From: Clostridia bacterium
GTDB taxonomy: Bacteria > Bacillota_A > Clostridia > Christensenellales > UBA1242
Length of the DNA: 64,000 bases
NCBI GenBank assembly: GCA_028701635.1
Contig: JAQVQJ010000001.1
Span: forward strand, 62,001 to 126,000
Direction of reading: 5' to 3'
A program made the translations under genes and the position numbers. The notes under the pieces are model-generated. The model ran no database searches. It saw only the letters and a program-made list of their open reading frames with translations, and was not told where the DNA came from. Below, piece by piece: positions 38,376 to 45,770 of the stretch. The first letter of the stretch is position 1. Every line of letters begins with the position of its first letter.

Positions 38376-39211
38376 TGGTCTACTCCTTGTCCTGTAAATA
38401 CACGAGTAGTTATATTATCAAGACCCCCATTTCCGTTTATAGCATCATCCCAAATAGATTTACTTTCATTAATTAATTCAGTAATTCCTATAGTTACTTC
38501 CCATGCATCAGGATATATATAATCTCTTTTTGCTTTCGTTCCTATGAGGCCGAATTTATTTTTATTCAATGTGCCTTTATTATTTACAACAAAATTAGAT
38601 ACAACAGCCGCAGGACTCCAACGAACACCTGGGATATATATTTCATAAATTAATGGAGGTGTTATTGATAATGATCCGTTCATACCATGTAAATTATCTC
38701 GGATAAATGATTCAAGAAATCTTTGATTTTTTATTACATTTTCTTCTATTTCATTAGACAGTCCGTTACCTGCATTTGTGTTTATTAAATTAAAAGTAAA
38801 ATTATATGAATATGGATTCGATCCTGCATATGCTTTAGGAAATAATATACCCGCAGCAGGTAATATAGTTTTTGCAACAACTTCAGTAAAATCAGTTAAT
38901 TTTTTTACCTCTTCTCCTAGTGGACCATTATTTTCTTCCCATTTTTGTGTGGTATTATGGTGTGATTCACTAAAGTATGGTAGTTTATATACATTCGAGG
39001 GTTTGCCTAAATATAAAGCTTCATATGGATTGCCCAAATCGCTTAAATTTTTAACACGAGTTAACCAACGCGTTATACTTGCGATAGTAGAACTCCATGT
39101 TTGTTGCCAACCGTACATTTCTATACAAGGCATTTCTTGCAACCCTATACTATTATACGGAGATGTAGTCCAACAAATATCACCTCGTGTAAAATCAAAT
39201 ACTTCAGCCAT
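38372..39211 (-). CDS. baseplate tail-tube junction protein (gp48/gp54-like)
   Basis: The 279-residue protein has a Trp/Tyr-rich N-terminus and a C-terminal half with LIYEIYIPGVRWSPAAVVSNFVVNN and DYIYPDAWEVTIGITEL, a pattern of T4 gp48/gp54-type proteins that cap the baseplate and start the tube. Its place right after the tape measure agrees with the T4 order 29-48-54. The match is by pattern and position, not by strong motif. Confidence 0.5.
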   Translation of the reverse strand: MAEVFDFTRGDICWTTSPYNSIGLQEMPCIEMYGWQQTWSSTIASITRWLTRVKNLSDLGNPYEALYLGKPSNVYKLPYFSESHHNTTQKWEENNGPLGEEVKKLTDFTEVVAKTILPAAGILFPKAYAGSNPYSYNFTFNLINTNAGNGLSNEIEENVIKNQRFLESFIRDNLHGMNGSLSITPPLIYEIYIPGVRWSPAAVVSNFVVNNKGTLNKNKFGLIGTKAKRDYIYPDAWEVTIGITELINESKSIWDDAINGNGGLDNITTRVFTGQGVDQ

Positions 39212-42199
39212 TTAAATCACCACATATCCTTTTCTAATTCTATCCCATGCACGAGAACGTAAAATATATGCAGGATCACGTGTTTCTCCTGCGTTACCTG
39301 ATATCCCACCTAACGTGCCTTCCATTGCAGGGGTCATATTATGCTTAGATGGTTGTAAATTAGTAACAATAGTATTCATTACACCATCCATCTTTTTAAT
39401 TAATTGATGCATTTCATTCTTTAACTGATTTAAGCTTTCGGTATTATGTCCTTTTTGCTCTTTTACCGCAGTTAATAATTTTTCAAAATTTTTGTCATTT
39501 TTAGGTATAATAGTATCTAAAAATTCTTTTTGATTGTCATCCTTTTTACTGATATTAATATCATTTATATTCGACATATCTTTTCGTAATAAATTCAATT
39601 CTTTATTAGTAGATTTAATATCTTTATATGTTTGTGTTTTTAATCTGCGTGATTCGTTTACATCTTCTTGTTCTTCTTTTGTCAATAATCCAAGAGATTC
39701 CATATTAGCGGTTTTATCGCCTGATGTAATTTCAGTTACTATTTTTTTATTACCTGCCTCAACTTTGCCAGATAAATTATTTGTTACAGGTAAATTGGCC
39801 TTTTTTGCCGCTTCTTTTAATTTTGATAAATATTCTTTTTGTTCTGCCTGTACTTTTTTAAATTCAGATTCAGTATCTTTTTTCTTTTCGGATTCATTAA
39901 CTTTTTGAATAATGGAATCGTCTCTTTTTTCTGTTTCTTCTGATATGCCCATCATTTTGTATATAGGATTTTTAACAAATCCAGGCAAACCTTTAAGTAT
40001 GTTTTTAATTTTATCTTTTACAGCGTCTCGCACTAATTGGGAAAAACTTTTCGTAGGCGCATTTTTAGCTGATTTATCTAATGTTTCTTTATCGAAAATC
40101 CATCCTAAACCTGGAATAGCTCCTGTAAGATATAGGCCAGCCATTTTCCAATTACCCGCAGATAATGCACCTAGTGCTTTTGATATTTTTATAAAGTTAC
40201 CTATAATAGGGATGTCTTCAAGTTTTTCCGTTAAAAATTTTCCTATATTTTTGTTGATACCGGATTGACCTGCCTTTTTTGCTCCTCCTGTTTTAATATC
40301 TCTTCCTGCATTAAATAAATCAATAGCAATAGCAATAGCAGTACCTGCACCCGGTATTAAACTAGCAATTCCAGATGCGACATCTAACATACCACCTATA
40401 AAATCCCCTTTAATAATTCTTGAAATTGCAGATCCTATACTTATAACGGTTCCTATTATAGGAAGTTTTTTCATTATACCTTTTAAGAAAGTCCCTCCCG
40501 TTTTTATAAGACCCGCTATTGCACCACGACCGATTGAAGTGACAGATTTTGCCGCTCCTTTACTAAATATTCCGACTAGAGATGAAAGACCTTTTAAAGC
40601 ACCTTTAAAAATATTTACTAATCTTTTTTCGAGTTGTGGTAAAAATGTTTTAGTTAACATTTTTCCAATATTAGCCATAATATTACCCACAGCCTTTTGC
40701 AAACCTTTGAAAGGACCGTCATTGAAAATACTTATAATAGATGAAAGCAGTCCGCCACCAAGGAGCCCTACTCCAACCAATCCTAAAGTAGCGAGTATTC
40801 CTAATCCTGCACCTTTTTTATCATTTTCCTTTTTTGTTTCTATTTTGCTTACTTTATCCATTCCAGGTAAACGTGAAAGATCCTTTAAAGCGCTATTCGT
40901 AAATCCGCTAACTTTTACGTTAGGTTCTTTTTCTTCGAGACTTCTAAATCCTTCCTTATTATGAGATGATATTTTTTTATCGTCTGCGTCTGTTTGTTTA
41001 TTTTGATTAATATATTTGGTTATTTTATCTAATATATTCCTCTGAAGTTTACTCCAACTTCTACGAGTCAGAAAACTTGCTTCTGGAGGTACTCCCATTA
41101 TATCGTTTAAAGATAACGGCCCTTTAAATAAAATTTTTCCTTCAATAGATTTTGATATACTATTTAGTATATTCCTCTGAAGTTTACTCCAACTTCTACG
41201 AGTCAGAAAACTTGCTTCTGGAGGCACTCCCATTATATCGTTTAAAGATATTTTTTGTTTAAATGTAAATCCTTTTGATATTCCTTTATTTATAGCTTCT
41301 AGTATCTTATCCTGAAGTTTACCCCAATTTATATAACGACTACGTGAAAAGGATAGAAATTGTCCAACCTTTCCTGGTGGTTGAAATATTTGCCCAAGAC
41401 TCATTCCGTCTTTAAAATTAAACCCCTTTTTATCCGGTATACCTTTATCTATAGCATCCAGTATTTTATCCTGAAGTTTACCCCAATTTACATATCGACT
41501 ATAAGAAAATGATAAAAATTGTCCGACTTTTCCAGGTGGTTGAAATATTTGTCCAAGACTCATTCCATTTTTTAAATTAAATCCCTTTTCACTTAGACTA
41601 GATACACTAGTGTTTAATGCATTGAGTATTTTGTCTTGTATATTACTCCATTTCATATAACGACTACGTGAAAAGGATAGAAATTGCCCAACCTTTCCTG
41701 GTGGTTGAAATATTTGTCCGAGACTTATTCCATTAGTTTTAAAATCTATTTCTGATGGTATTCCTTTTTCTATTTTATCAAGAAGGATTTTTGTAAGTCC
41801 CTGAAAACGTTGTCTGGATTGAAAATTCGATTCGGTGGTTTGTCCTAAAATAGAATCTATACTTAATGTATTTTTCTTTGCATCAACGGACATGCCCTTT
41901 CCAATATCCGCAATCTCTTTACGAATATTTTTAACTGTTTTATCTATATCTTTTTCAAGACCAACACGAATATTGTCATTAATTTCTTTACTAATAGATT
42001 TACCGTCTATTTCAATAGCGGAGGATTGTATTTTAATGTTTTGGAATTTACGCTGTAATTCCACTAAAATAGTATCAGCAAAATACTTTGCAAAAGATTG
42101 ATTTTCCTTTAATCCAATCTGTAATAACTGCAAAATATCTTGCTTATCAAAATCAGTAGAAGTATTGGTAATGCCTAATTGTTCAAGAATGTTATCCAT
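39212..42199 (-). CDS. tape measure protein (gp29-like) with internal repeats
   Basis: The 995 residues have a helical N-terminus, six degenerate repeats of about 45-55 residues (residues 115-395), hydrophobic Gly/Ile/Leu-rich helices (about 460-700, for example GLGILATLGLVGVGLLGGGLL) and a coiled-coil C-terminus. This is the usual tape measure design. At roughly 1.5 angstrom per residue (known from other tailed phages) the tail would be near 150 nm, longer than T4's. A CATAAATA box precedes it. It follows the gp26-like and frameshift genes. Confidence 0.72.
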   Translation of the reverse strand: MDNILEQLGITNTSTDFDKQDILQLLQIGLKENQSFAKYFADTILVELQRKFQNIKIQSSAIEIDGKSISKEINDNIRVGLEKDIDKTVKNIRKEIADIGKGMSVDAKKNTLSIDSILGQTTESNFQSRQRFQGLTKILLDKIEKGIPSEIDFKTNGISLGQIFQPPGKVGQFLSFSRSRYMKWSNIQDKILNALNTSVSSLSEKGFNLKNGMSLGQIFQPPGKVGQFLSFSYSRYVNWGKLQDKILDAIDKGIPDKKGFNFKDGMSLGQIFQPPGKVGQFLSFSRSRYINWGKLQDKILEAINKGISKGFTFKQKISLNDIMGVPPEASFLTRRSWSKLQRNILNSISKSIEGKILFKGPLSLNDIMGVPPEASFLTRRSWSKLQRNILDKITKYINQNKQTDADDKKISSHNKEGFRSLEEKEPNVKVSGFTNSALKDLSRLPGMDKVSKIETKKENDKKGAGLGILATLGLVGVGLLGGGLLSSIISIFNDGPFKGLQKAVGNIMANIGKMLTKTFLPQLEKRLVNIFKGALKGLSSLVGIFSKGAAKSVTSIGRGAIAGLIKTGGTFLKGIMKKLPIIGTVISIGSAISRIIKGDFIGGMLDVASGIASLIPGAGTAIAIAIDLFNAGRDIKTGGAKKAGQSGINKNIGKFLTEKLEDIPIIGNFIKISKALGALSAGNWKMAGLYLTGAIPGLGWIFDKETLDKSAKNAPTKSFSQLVRDAVKDKIKNILKGLPGFVKNPIYKMMGISEETEKRDDSIIQKVNESEKKKDTESEFKKVQAEQKEYLSKLKEAAKKANLPVTNNLSGKVEAGNKKIVTEITSGDKTANMESLGLLTKEEQEDVNESRRLKTQTYKDIKSTNKELNLLRKDMSNINDINISKKDDNQKEFLDTIIPKNDKNFEKLLTAVKEQKGHNTESLNQLKNEMHQLIKKMDGVMNTIVTNLQPSKHNMTPAMEGTLGGISGNAGETRDPAYILRSRAWDRIRKGYVVI
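41030..41760 (-). repeat. tandem repeats within the tape measure gene
   Basis: Adjacent copies share long near-identical stretches. The copies starting near 41041 and 41176 are 135 bases apart; those near 41176, 41311, 41470 and 41635 are 135, 159 and 165 bases apart. All spacings are multiples of three. At protein level two types occur: SLNDIMGVPPEASFLTRRSW (two copies) and SLGQIFQPPGKVGQFLSFSR (three copies), plus a more divergent first copy near residue 115. Confidence 0.85.
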
Positions 42200-42210
42200 A
42201 ATATTTTAAA

Positions 42211-42218
42211 TATTTATG
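42211..42218 (-). promoter_or_regulatory. late promoter-like CATAAATA before the tape measure gene
   Basis: CATAAATA on the minus strand ends 12 bases before the tape measure ATG. It would allow tape measure expression separate from the gp26-like gene. Confidence 0.45.
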
Positions 42219-42220
42219 AA

Positions 42221-42460
42221 CTACATGATTCCTTGTGTATTCATTGCAGTGGGAATATTTGCGTCAAGAGCGTTATATTGTCCTTGAACTTTTGATTTTT
42301 CTTGTTGTTCTTGTTCCCAGTATGCCCAATAGAGTTTACGATCCATCGGATTTAATGACTCAACATATTCAGCAGAAAAATTACCGTGTTGAACTAATCT
42401 ATATATTTCTTGATTTACTACATGTAAATTGTCGTTAAATAATAGTTTTAAGAAATCGTA
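42221..42460 (-). CDS. 79-codon frame joined to the gp26-like gene by -1 shift (tape-measure chaperone candidate)
   Basis: An open frame without ATG, GTG or TTG in its first 38 codons begins in the T7 run at the end of the gp26-like gene and stops at TAG 42221-42223, 22 bases before the tape measure. It reads YDFLKLLFNDNLHVVNQEIY and later LNPMDRKLYWAYWEQEQQ, a compact helical protein. A -1 slip on TTT-TTT gives a 370-residue fusion, analogous to lambda gpG/gpGT and P2 E/E', which lie just before their tape measures. Alternative: if the run were six T, a separate gene would start at ATG 42473 after AGGAGG (83 residues). Confidence 0.65.
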   Translation of the reverse strand, partial: YDFLKLLFNDNLHVVNQEIYRLVQHGNFSAEYVESLNPMDRKLYWAYWEQEQQEKSKVQGQYNALDANIPTAMNTQGIM

Positions 42461-43332
42461 AAAAAATTGCCATCAATCGTTAACCTCCTTTCATACTTTT
42501 CGCCTTTAAATTCAAAGTTGATTAATTCGATTTTATCTATTTCCTTACGTACATTATTAATATAGTTTATTATTTCTTTAAGAAGGGTCGTTTTAAACGT
42601 TTCTACTACTTTAATACGATCTGATGTTTTAAGTTGCGCCCAATCAATAGGAATCAATTTTTCGTCTTGATCTTTAATAAACACTTTACTTATATATTTT
42701 ACTATTTCGCTTACAAAAGCATCTCCAATTGTTTGGCGAATTTCTTCTACGTTTTCTATTTCTATATTTGTTGTATTGCTACGAAGATCTTTTTCTACTT
42801 TATATTCAGAACCGATTGTAGGTATAGAACAAACTAATTTAAAATACGGATCTTCAAGAGTTTGGGGACCTATATCAATTAAAACATTTAAAGCCATATT
42901 AAGAATTTTCGATGCTTCTAGTCCTACGTTAACCTTCGAACCGTCCTTCGTGGTAACTTCCACATCAATCTTATCCCCCACACTTTTCATTCGTAATCCA
43001 AGAGCCAAAATTAGTTTATCTATAATAGTTAAATTATCTATATCCACTAAAGGATCTTGACAATTTTCTTTTAAAATTTCCCTAAAAGTAAATATAAATT
43101 CTGTATTATAGACTGGCGAATCTATAACAGATTTTATAAGTCTTTTTTGCTGCGAGGTATTTATTTCATTAAAAGGAACTTCTTTCTTCAATGATGGAAT
43201 CATAAAATGAGAAGCATATGCAATTTCTTTGCGTTTAATTATTTTATTTATTTGATCAATCGATGTAATCGGTTTAATAGTTGATTGAATTTGATCTATA
43301 CTAACTGGTGGTACATTATTAATGTCGTCCAT
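42448..43332 (-). CDS. 26: gp26-like baseplate hub protein (T4_baseplate family)
   Basis: The 294 residues have the layout of phage gp26-like hub proteins: FMIPSLKKEVPFNEINTSQQKRL near residues 42-64, a helical middle, and a C-terminal YERRLTIDGNFFTIS. T4 gp26 is 208 residues. It is the first gene of the leftward tail operon, upstream of the tape measure. Its last codons contain AGGAGG (as Arg-Arg) and the seven-T run that links it to the next frame. No clear late box precedes it. Confidence 0.6.
   Translation of the reverse strand: MDDINNVPPVSIDQIQSTIKPITSIDQINKIIKRKEIAYASHFMIPSLKKEVPFNEINTSQQKRLIKSVIDSPVYNTEFIFTFREILKENCQDPLVDIDNLTIIDKLILALGLRMKSVGDKIDVEVTTKDGSKVNVGLEASKILNMALNVLIDIGPQTLEDPYFKLVCSIPTIGSEYKVEKDLRSNTTNIEIENVEEIRQTIGDAFVSEIVKYISKVFIKDQDEKLIPIDWAQLKTSDRIKVVETFKTTLLKEIINYINNVRKEIDKIELINFEFKGEKYERRLTIDGNFFTIS
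42460..42466 (-). promoter_or_regulatory. slippery T7 run, candidate -1 frameshift site
   Basis: In the gp26-like frame the minus strand reads AAT TTT TTT ACG, so T-TTT-TTT is an ideal X-XXY-YYZ heptamer. AGGAGG lies at 42484-42489, 17 bases upstream; a Shine-Dalgarno-like element upstream is a known stimulator of bacterial -1 sites such as dnaX (there about 10 bases away). Confidence 0.6.
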
Positions 43333-43361
43333 AGGATTCTCCTTATTTTTGCATAAGTACT

Positions 43362-43369
43362 TATAAATA
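43362..43369 (+). promoter_or_regulatory. T4-type late promoter TATAAATA
   Basis: A perfect TATAAATA ends 17 bases before the start at 43387, with GGGAG between. It drives a virion gene on the plus strand inside a largely minus-strand virion region. Confidence 0.68.
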
Positions 43370-43386
43370 GACGGGAGTTTTCAACT

Positions 43387-45096
43387 ATGCCCATTAGAAT
43401 AAATGACACTAATACTTCGATACATAAATTATTTTGGAATGCAGTTACTAATAACGGTTCAGATTCACTAGCATTATCTCAATTATGGTTATGTGGTATT
43501 AACACGGATAAATTTAAAGTTGTACAGAATCAACTTAACCAAATTGATATGTATGAAGAAGGGGCATGGAATAGGGGATTTTATCAAACATCACAATTTG
43601 ATATTAATAATGCGGTAATGCATGGAGAAAATTGGACAAGTGTTAGTCCTGCTGCAGGAGCGCCCGGTATTTATATGTGGACTCGTGGGGTAAATTTTAT
43701 AGGAGATGGATTTAATGCATCCCGCGTAGGAGTTTCACAATCAGGAGCTATAAAAGGATTAGTAGGCGATGGTCGTACAGATTTATCCACATCTAACATT
43801 ACCTTTCTTGAAAGCAATATTTCTTTTGTAGATGGTATTTTGCGTCCGTGGTCTGTTTTAGTCGGATATCGTAGTCTTAAAGATATTAGATTAAGATGTG
43901 ATATCGAATTTTTTTGTTTGCAAAAATGGTCATTAAATGAACCATTACATATCAGAAAATCAATGTTATTAAAAAATGCTGCTCCACTTAATATAGATGC
44001 AGAAGAATATAATTATACAGGGGATAAATTAATTGAAAGACAGGTTCAATTTGTTTTCGATCGTTATGAAATGAGAGTTTATTCTGATGTACCAAATGAA
44101 GAAGATTCTCCTATTAATATACCGTTTGAATATGGATTCGAATCCCAACAATATTTTGATCCACTTATATCAAACGGCGGTGGAGGAAATCAATCAGATA
44201 TAATAGATTCTCCTATTATTACTATAGATAATATAAACCCTCCAGAAGCAAATACAGAAGGAAATATATCATGGGAAGAATTAAGAGATTTACCTAATTA
44301 TTCACCAATCTTTTTTATAGATATACGCAGATTAAGAAGAGAAAGATTACATATACATTCAAATCAACATCGTTATCGTGTAGATCATTATGCAATACTA
44401 TCTGATATAAATCCTAATTTAACTGATAGTGTTTTATTAGACACGTTTTTAAATCCATCTTTAATTGATCATCCTGTCATAACCCCGGCAATTAATGTAA
44501 ATGATATAGATGCTTCGAATATTAATTATAATTTACAAAATAACCAAGAAAATAAAAATACTGATGTAAAATATACACAAAATATTAATAGCGAAAATAC
44601 GTCAAATAATATAGAAATTAATCAATTGCCTGTTATTACTGATGAGGAAACTTCTATAGAAATTAATATAAATGATGATTATACAGATTCAGTAGAGTCT
44701 CCAACATATCATAAAAATATAAATAAAATAAATAGTGAACCTACATTAATTTATAATAAAAAAGTAGATATAGGAGATACTACACCAGAAATACAATGGA
44801 CGCGCGGAGAACAAGTGACGGACGAAACTTCTATAGAAATTAATATAAATGACGATTATACCGATTCAGTAGAGTCTCCAACATATCATAAAAATATAAA
44901 TAAAATAAATAGTGAACCTACATTAATTTATAATAAAAAAGTAGATATAGGGGATACTACACCAGAAATACAATGGACGCGCGGAGAACAAGTGACGGAC
45001 GAAACTTCTATTATATATGATATACATTCTTATCAAGAAGATTCGCGCGAAGTTCCGACTATTATACCCGGCAACAAACCGATAGATAAAAGCTAA
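43387..45096 (+). CDS. tail-tube-like protein with repetitive C-terminal region
   Basis: Residues 1-235 resemble the phage tail-tube fold (FLESNISFVDGILRPWSVLVGYRS, then RKSMLLKNAAPLNIDAEEYNY and a closing strand VQFVFDRYEMRVY). Residues 250-569 are Asn/Ile/Thr-rich and probably extended or disordered, and contain two nearly identical 59-residue repeats (from about residue 421). No enzyme motif is seen. It may be a decorated tube or tail-associated protein; its terminator is shared with the convergent tube gene. Confidence 0.58.
   Translation: MPIRINDTNTSIHKLFWNAVTNNGSDSLALSQLWLCGINTDKFKVVQNQLNQIDMYEEGAWNRGFYQTSQFDINNAVMHGENWTSVSPAAGAPGIYMWTRGVNFIGDGFNASRVGVSQSGAIKGLVGDGRTDLSTSNITFLESNISFVDGILRPWSVLVGYRSLKDIRLRCDIEFFCLQKWSLNEPLHIRKSMLLKNAAPLNIDAEEYNYTGDKLIERQVQFVFDRYEMRVYSDVPNEEDSPINIPFEYGFESQQYFDPLISNGGGGNQSDIIDSPIITIDNINPPEANTEGNISWEELRDLPNYSPIFFIDIRRLRRERLHIHSNQHRYRVDHYAILSDINPNLTDSVLLDTFLNPSLIDHPVITPAINVNDIDASNINYNLQNNQENKNTDVKYTQNINSENTSNNIEINQLPVITDEETSIEININDDYTDSVESPTYHKNINKINSEPTLIYNKKVDIGDTTPEIQWTRGEQVTDETSIEININDDYTDSVESPTYHKNINKINSEPTLIYNKKVDIGDTTPEIQWTRGEQVTDETSIIYDIHSYQEDSREVPTIIPGNKPIDKS
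44647..45000 (+). repeat. two tandem 177-bp (59-residue) repeats
   Basis: The segment beginning GAAACTTCT at 44647 recurs at 44824 and begins again at 45001, so two complete copies and the start of a third are present. The copies differ at only a few bases, mostly third positions, and stay in frame, indicating recent duplication under protein selection or conversion. Confidence 0.92.
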
Positions 45097-45103
45097 TTTA
45101 AGC

Positions 45104-45138
45104 AAAAAAAAACCGCACAATTATGTGCGGTTTTTTTT
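45104..45138. terminator. bidirectional terminator between convergent genes
   Basis: Stem CCGCACA/TGTGCGG (45113-45119, 45124-45130) with a four-base loop is flanked by a run of nine A on the left and eight T on the right, so it works on both strands for the genes ending at 45096 (plus) and 45149 (minus). Confidence 0.9.
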
Positions 45139-45148
45139 GTCATTTGCA

Positions 45149-45736
45149 TTATACGCCTAGAATTCTATCATTAATAAATTCAGGTTGCCACCACTGATAT
45201 GCGAGAGTTGCCTGACATGTTACCACATTACCATTTAATGTAGTATCATATGCAATTTCTCCTACATTTTGTGGCCATATACCTATTAATTTTACCGCAC
45301 GTGCGATAGATCCATCTCTGTTTAAAATAGCAACTAACGCAACAGTATCGTCACCTTTAGGCGCGTATGCACCCACGCTATTACTTGCATCGTTTGGAAA
45401 AGAATTAAAAATTGACTTTTGCCAACCTATAAGCTTTTCACGAATATTCAACTGCGCATCACATCTAAACATAACATTCCATGCATCACTACCAGGAAAC
45501 ATACCGCCGCCAGGAATATTGAATGATAATCCCATAAACGGAACTGCTTGGTTTGCTATTGAATAGCCTGGAAGGACGGCTGTCGTAATGTATACGTTAT
45601 CATTTTGATCCAATACACCAGGACCGATTGATAAAACGCGCATTTGAAAATCGCGTGAAAAGTCACGGGTAAACGCGTTATTATAAAACGCGTTTATACC
45701 CATACTATTTGCTGATTGATATGCTCCTGAACCCAT
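45149..45736 (-). CDS. 19: tail tube protein (gp19-like)
   Basis: The 195 residues match the contractile-phage tube fold: FYNNAFTRDFSRDFQMRVLSIGPGVL near the N-terminus, YITTAVLPGYSIANQAVPFMGLSFNIPG (the long loop and strand), and AYDTTLNGNVVTCQATLAYQWWQP at the end. T4 gp19 is 163 residues. It follows the sheath gene, as in T4 (18-19), with a strong AAAGGAG site. It should be highly expressed. Confidence 0.78.
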   Translation of the reverse strand: MGSGAYQSANSMGINAFYNNAFTRDFSRDFQMRVLSIGPGVLDQNDNVYITTAVLPGYSIANQAVPFMGLSFNIPGGGMFPGSDAWNVMFRCDAQLNIREKLIGWQKSIFNSFPNDASNSVGAYAPKGDDTVALVAILNRDGSIARAVKLIGIWPQNVGEIAYDTTLNGNVVTCQATLAYQWWQPEFINDRILGV

Positions 45737-45770
45737 AATATATTCTCCTTTTAATTACTTACTAAAATCA

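Noticed and set aside
42235..42438. 67-codon plus-strand open frame
   Set aside because: It lies antisense to the 79-codon frame that follows the gp26-like gene, whose protein has better composition and a meaningful position.
44140..44160. tRNA T-arm-like GATTCGAATCC
   Set aside because: It lies inside the coding sequence of the tail-tube-like protein and no acceptor or anticodon stem surrounds it. No tRNA gene was found elsewhere in the window by eye.
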